Assembly: GCA_963576785.1 (NCBI GenBank)
Contig: OY756142.1
Span: 1,922,001-1,986,000, forward strand
Source of the DNA: Chlorophyllum brunneum
Taxonomy: Eukaryota > Basidiomycota > Agaricomycetes > Agaricales > Agaricaceae
DNA: 64,000 nucleotides
Reading direction: 5' to 3'
Shown here: piece by piece, positions 59,159-64,000 of the stretch
Position numbering within the stretch: position 1 is the first letter of the stretch
Layout of the letters: the number at the start of each line of letters is the position of its first letter
The notes under the pieces: model-generated
The model's input: only the letters and a program-made list of their open reading frames with translations
What the model was told of the DNA's origin: nothing
Databases searched by the model: none
Position numbers and translations under genes: made by a program

Positions 59159-62100
59159 TTATCTGAAGGTAGCATATGAAGGAATCCGATTTCCCAAAGA
59201 ATAGACACCGATCGCATTGGTCTGACTTGGTGGATAACTGGCGTCCACTAAGCCCGACTCGCGCATGAATGAGATCCACTGCTCGTCCATCCCAGACTCC
59301 CCAGACACTATCATTCCCATATCCATCAGCTGGGTGCTTTCAGGAGAGTCGGCCTTGACGTCTGACCCTATGATATCGACCCCAGCAGATTGCTGGGGTA
59401 CTGAAGAGCCCGAAGACACGGACATTGGTGTGTACGGGAACCTAGGCGATGGTTGCTGATAGGTATTGGGAACGGGCAGGGGTCCCTGAGATATCGAGTG
59501 TGAAGGTTGCTGCCAATTTGACCACGGGCTTGTGAAAGCGCCTGAAACATCTTCTTGCACTGGTGCAGCCTGTGCCACATACGAGTGATCTGTAGTTTGC
59601 ATCTGGGGAATATTCACATATGAAGGGCTCCTGATATGCATTCAATGACTCACTAGTGGCGATGTTGGATTAGATGGAGGCGGTGGAAAGGCAGAAAGAT
59701 ATTCTACTAGTGATGGGTGCACCTCAGGCAAACTTCCATCTACTGGAGTGGACGACCCGCGCAAACTTTCGTGCTCCGAAATGGGACTTGGCAAGGCTGA
59801 ACCCGAGCTCGTCGACGCAGACGATGATGATACTGTCTGCCTCCTTTTCTTGTTGACAGACAAGAGCCGAGTTACTAACACACGTGTCTGACCCCCGAAG
59901 AGTGCGAGCTCATCGTCTCCATAGTCGGACTTGTTGAGTGTAGAGGCGTTACTCGGTGGAGGGTTACCACTTCGAAATTGCGAGTAGACTTGGAAGGCTC
60001 TCTGCCGTGATTTTTGCAGTATCGCCTGGGGACATATGTCAGATAATCCTAGCTGCAAATGTCTACCATACATACCGATCCACTGCGTACTCGGCGAGAG
60101 TGAGGGGCCCCTTTCTCGAACATATCGCATGCGAGCCCAAGTTCAATAAATGCACTGGGCGCCATACTTGACGACGGAGAGCGGGTAACAATGGAACCGA
60201 CGATGATCTGTCAGGAAAATTAAAAAAGGACTGCGTGTGGGGGCAGAAGCATACCGCTGCAGAGAAAACTATTCAAAAGTGTCAGCTGGAGAATAACTGT
60301 GGAAGCATTGACTACGAACGATGAGTCCAAATACCCCACCACCTACAGCATAACTCTGGGAAGCGATCGAAATGATTCAAGCTGATCTTGATCACTCCTG
60401 AGGCACATCTGTATGCCGCCAAGAACGACGGTGCATATGGACTCCTCAGTGGGTTAACGGGATGGTCCAGCATTGCCTGAGCGAACCAACTCCTATGGAT
60501 ATACAGCAAAGCTTTAAGGAAGGAGAGGAAGGGAATTAAATCAAGTACGCCAAGTAGAAATTATACTCACTGACCGCACGTAACTGCCCAAGGATACAAC
60601 CTCGCATATAGACAGAAGGCGTAAAGTGTTCTTCCTCAGGACTCATGAAGACATTCAGGTGCGGGGGTAATGTCTTTTCGCGAATCTTGCGGTCAAGCTC
60701 TAGAATAGTTCTATACTGAGGGGCTTCTGCAGTCAAGGTTTGTTCGAGCACGGATGAGATTATATCCTTGGTAAATTCATACTTCCAGCGATAATCTGAT
60801 CTCATATCAACAAGATATGATAAAAAGAGGAGAAGAGTAAACCCACATCCAACTAGGGTATTCCCATTTTCATCTAGTGTTGCTTCATCGTCTCCAGGTA
60901 GCTCGCAATCGACGTAGGAAACCCGGATGCTGGGAGGACGACCTAATGCCAAGGACTGGCACACAGTCAAGTATTGGCCATGAAGTAAGTAAGCAACACA
61001 CGTAGAAGAATTCCACCGACGTCATTTCCCAAAATAGGTGTCGTCGTCTTTGAACTGTTTTTGCGTCCATATTCCATCGAGCACTGTCGCGGTCTGTGGG
61101 ACAGTTTTAGTGACTACAGAAAATTTGTGGACGAAACGAACGTACGCAACCCAAGCTAGAAACAGGATCTCCATTAGTGACTGGATACGCTACACAAGTA
61201 GGCGACTCACACTCTGTGCTAATTTCGCTCCGAGTGACGTAAGCGCCCACTGTACTTGAGTGAGCCCTTCAAAAGTTAAGAATGTACACTGACCGAATAA
61301 CAACGTACCATGCTATCCATGGTGTACCGTTTCCCTGCCATTCCGTGGTAAGATGCCATTAAGATAACAGCTTGAACAGTCGCAAGCTCCGGTGAATCGA
61401 ATATAGAGCGGAGTGCAATGCAAGCCCGGCTGACATGGTAGTACATCTCAGCTTCCTTGCTATCTACAGTCATAGTAAGTCATTAGATAGCAAAATAGAA
61501 AAGTTTAACGAACATGGCTCAAGAGTTAAGTCAACAAGGGTGCCCAGAGCAAATATCAGATATAGTACAGCAAGCTTATGGGGCGATACGTTGTGGACAC
61601 CGATGTTCTCTCCAGCTTGTTTTGCTTTGAGCGCTCGATAAGTCGGGACCAAAATGTCATTGATGATTTCGTCCCGTTTGACGGGGCGGAACATCCATGC
61701 TGCCTGCTCCATATACGTTTCACAAAGTGCCCACGCTCGAGGTTGTTCCGGAAGATAAGAATATAGAAGGTCTAGAGCCTTTTCGAGATTGGCTTCAGCA
61801 CCGGATGGGAAGGACGTTGACAATCGTGCAATTTCCACGGAGACGAATGAAGATTCCTCCTCTTCGTGGAGTGAAGCGTCGTTCTCAGCTCCTACCTATG
61901 GTTGCTTGAGCTGATGAGAGTGCGTTGCGGAGAAACTGGCTCACTAAAAACAGGGTCTAAGATATAATCAACACACCGAAGCCGCCATCACAAGAGACGA
62001 ACTTACCTCAGAACCAGCAGAAGGACCGAAATACTTCCCCCCATCTCCCTGATCGCCAATGGTCATCGTCCCAATGGCATCAATAGACTCGATAATAGGC

Positions 62101-62728
62101 TGAGGGGAAAACCTTTCTTTTTCAGGTAAATGGCCTTTTTCAGGACCGAACTTGATTGCAAGTAGATCATCCTGGAGTAAGGGATGGGGTTCATTCGAGA
62201 CACCAGACTGGAAAATAGCCAGTGCATCCTCCAGCTGTCGGATTCTTTGGCCCATTTCAGCTATTTTAGTGTGGAGTTGTGCCGTATCGGCGAGTACGAA
62301 TCTGTTTATGTTATGTTATTCCTTGATTGTGGTGGGAGTGGCGTCCGAGACTGTACCGTGTACCCTGGCCTGTGGATAGACTTCCGTTGGGACAGATGGA
62401 CGGGCAACCCCTCCGAACTAGACCATGATGTCATTACCATTCCTGGTGCAATTCGTTAAGAAACTCACCACAGGAGCTACAAGGGAGTTTCTTGTCGCAT
62501 TTGAGCTTGAGCCTATCTGGAGATTAGCATAAATCAAAGTGGGAGATAAGTGGTAGCTACCGTCTGCACTCTGCACAGGAGATCTAGAAACAAGGTCTGA
62601 GCGACGAATAGATGGCGATAGAGAATACGCACCTCGCCACGGGCCCTACGGAGGTCTACGTCCTCTTCACTCGTCAGTTTGCGCGAAGTACGTCGAGGCT
62701 GGAAGGCCTGTGATGGGTCAACAGGCAT
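59159..62728 (-). CDS. Zn2Cys6 fungal-specific transcription factor
   Basis: A gene of roughly eighteen exons and about 900 residues. A short N terminus leads into a zinc cluster spread over three exons: ISCAECRR + LKLKCDKKLPCSSC + VRRGCPSICPNG. A coiled coil follows (AEMGQRIRQLEDALAIF), then the fungal_trans middle domain (LYSYLPEQPRAWALCETYME, VQAVILMASYHGMAGKRY, RRRHLFWEMTSVEFF, LGRPPSIRVSYVDCELPGDD). The C-terminal part is Ser/Pro/Gln-rich and probably activates transcription. Two exons are tiny: 61956-61945 (12 nt, TLFL) and 61155-61146 (10 nt, giving SLGLHRDSA). Targets are unknown; the neighbour PLP enzyme is only a positional candidate. Confidence 0.9.
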
Positions 62729-63163
62729 TGGCGGTGGGTTATTTGAAAATAAGCACGGCCACTGCAGTGGACAAGGGCGGTGGGTGTGAGAGGACGAGGA
62801 TTTATAACATGCGAGATTGGGAGTGAGGCGAGCTTTCGGAGTCTCAATGGTCCAATAATGTCACGGGGTCCTCTGGATCTCAGATCGATCAGTGATAACC
62901 GCCGGCTAGTTCGTACTCCTCGATGAGGTGCCTGAGAGCAGCCCCCTGCAATAGCCCAGCCCCTTGGTTGGTCCTTTGAAGACCAGCAGCGCTGCGAACT
63001 CGTTGCGGGCGAGGGGCTGTCAATCCGTGCAAGACGGACCTAAGCTGTGCATCGCCAGATTTGGTCTCGACTTAAACCTCGCTCGTTCAATGGAAAGCCT
63101 CAACACTGTCTCACTCTCATCTTCTGTCTTGTATACTCTCGCTCGCCGTTTGCTCTCCTTATT
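62729..63163. other. Divergent intergenic region with TATA box
   Basis: 435 bp between the regulator and the expansin-like gene. A TATAAAT on the minus strand (62806-62800) is about 75 bp upstream of the regulator start. No separate gene seen. Confidence 0.5.
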
Positions 63164-64000
63164 ATGCACGCTCTTTACTTTCTTCCCGCCGCGTTCCTTG
63201 TCCTTTCTTCCTTCTTGGTCGGCGTGCCGGCAAAACCTAGTCCCGCCAGCCCTGTCGGAATACAGAAATACACCCAACCGCACTCGCTCGGGGAAAATTA
63301 TGCGTTCGAGGAGCGGGACGGCTGGCAAACTCTCAATGTTACCGATCTCCAGTACGATCACGGACACATTCCTGCTGATCAAAGGCGGTCAAATAATGGC
63401 CGGGCTTCGTCTAAAGAACTAGGCCTGTCTGCCAGTGCGGGCCTTCACGGCCTCTTAGGACTCATGAAAGGGGTGGGCCCGTGGACACGTGTCACTACTA
63501 CCTGGTGAATTTAAAGGCTCGCAGTGTTGATGTTGTTTCTTAAAAAATCGCAGGTACACTGGCAATGACTTGAAAAACCCGAGCTGCTGGAAAAACGGTA
63601 AATGGGCGCCAACGGTGAGTGAACTAGTTACATGGCCGTGGTAACCGGAAGCAAACTCGTATGACTTAGGACGGATCGTTTGCGTGCGCTCTCACTTTGG
63701 AAGGTTGGATCAACAGACCCGATTGTTTCACCTTCCTCGAATGTAGGTTTTGTTCTTTCTGCGCTAATCCTGAGGTCTGAACCGGTACAGTGTGTAATGG
63801 CCCGAAAAAATGTATCTTTGTTCGGGTGGTCGATTCATGTGCGGGCTGTGCCCACGGCTCCAGACACGTCGATCTTACGAAAAGTGCTTTCAGCAGGCTT
63901 GCGAGCCTGGAGGAAGGTATTCTCGACAATATCAACATGAGGTTGGCAACGAATCCGGGGGAATGGTAGGCATCATGTTATTATATGCGTCCCTAGCAAA
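63164..64000 (+). CDS. Secreted expansin-like/RlpA-like double-psi beta-barrel protein (partial)
   Basis: Exons 63164-63504, 63554-63614, 63670-63742 and 63791-63965; the gene continues past the right edge. The start MHALYFLPAAFLVLSSFLVG is a signal peptide; an upstream in-frame ATG at 63047 is less likely. A spacer of about 90 residues precedes the double-psi barrel: WYTGNDLKNPSCWKNGKW, GSFACALTLEGW and VRVVDSCAGCAHGSRHVDL, with the paired cysteines and the His-Val-Asp-Leu typical of expansin-like and RlpA-like folds. Such fungal proteins are extracellular and may loosen plant or fungal cell walls. There is no carbohydrate-binding module before the edge. Confidence 0.85.

Overview
This window looks like nuclear DNA of a mushroom-forming basidiomycete (Agaricomycetes). 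The genes are closely packed and split by many introns of about 45-60 bp with GT-AG (rarely GC-AG) ends. Several exons are only 10-17 nt long. Families typical of this group are present: a SAT-type non-reducing polyketide synthase, an F-box/coiled-coil protein, His-rich small proteins and Zn2Cys6 regulators. All gene models were joined by hand from splice signals and reading phase, without transcripts, so junctions are predictions. I count 33 genes I can support plus one doubtful gene. Both window ends cut through genes (an IBA57-like gene at the left, a secreted expansin-like protein at the right).

Layout. 1-4.6 kb: mitochondrial IBA57-like and PET191/COA5-like genes head to head, a Ure2-like glutathione transferase, an FMP32-like mitochondrial coiled-coil protein and a PYM homolog. 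4.9-5.5 kb: a doubtful gene. 5.9-11.9 kb: a 1917-residue non-reducing PKS (SAT-KS-MAT-PT-ACP-ACP-ACP, no thioesterase). 12-26.3 kb: GPN3, a His-rich protein, a 712-residue unknown, acetyl-CoA acetyltransferase, ATG10, ribosomal protein eS1, APRT, an EDEM/HTM1-type mannosidase with PA domain, and a double ZNRD2-type zinc-ribbon protein. 26.6-32.7 kb: a 561-residue low-complexity protein, a FAF1/C1orf131-like ribosome-assembly factor, a small membrane protein and an ankyrin-like protein. 33-38.7 kb: a Dicer-like protein with two intact RNase III domains but a decayed helicase, then COX7C. 39.5-48.5 kb: an 18-exon aldehyde dehydrogenase, a small Zn2Cys6 protein, proteasome alpha-2, a 1-Cys peroxiredoxin and SSU72. 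49-56.6 kb: an F-box protein, a syntaxin-18/Ufe1 SNARE, a TVP38/TMEM64 membrane protein and a LOA1-like acyltransferase. 56.8-64 kb: a Cys/Met-metabolism PLP enzyme, a large Zn2Cys6 regulator and the expansin-like gene.

Most of the window is housekeeping. The PKS sits alone among conserved genes and shows no obvious tailoring enzymes beside it, so it does not look like a classic gene cluster. The most striking loci are the Dicer-like gene, which keeps both catalytic RNase III centres while motifs II, V and VI of the helicase have diverged and no Walker A was found, and the thioesterase-less triple-ACP PKS. Head-to-head pairs with about 90-200 bp between start codons are frequent and probably share promoters.
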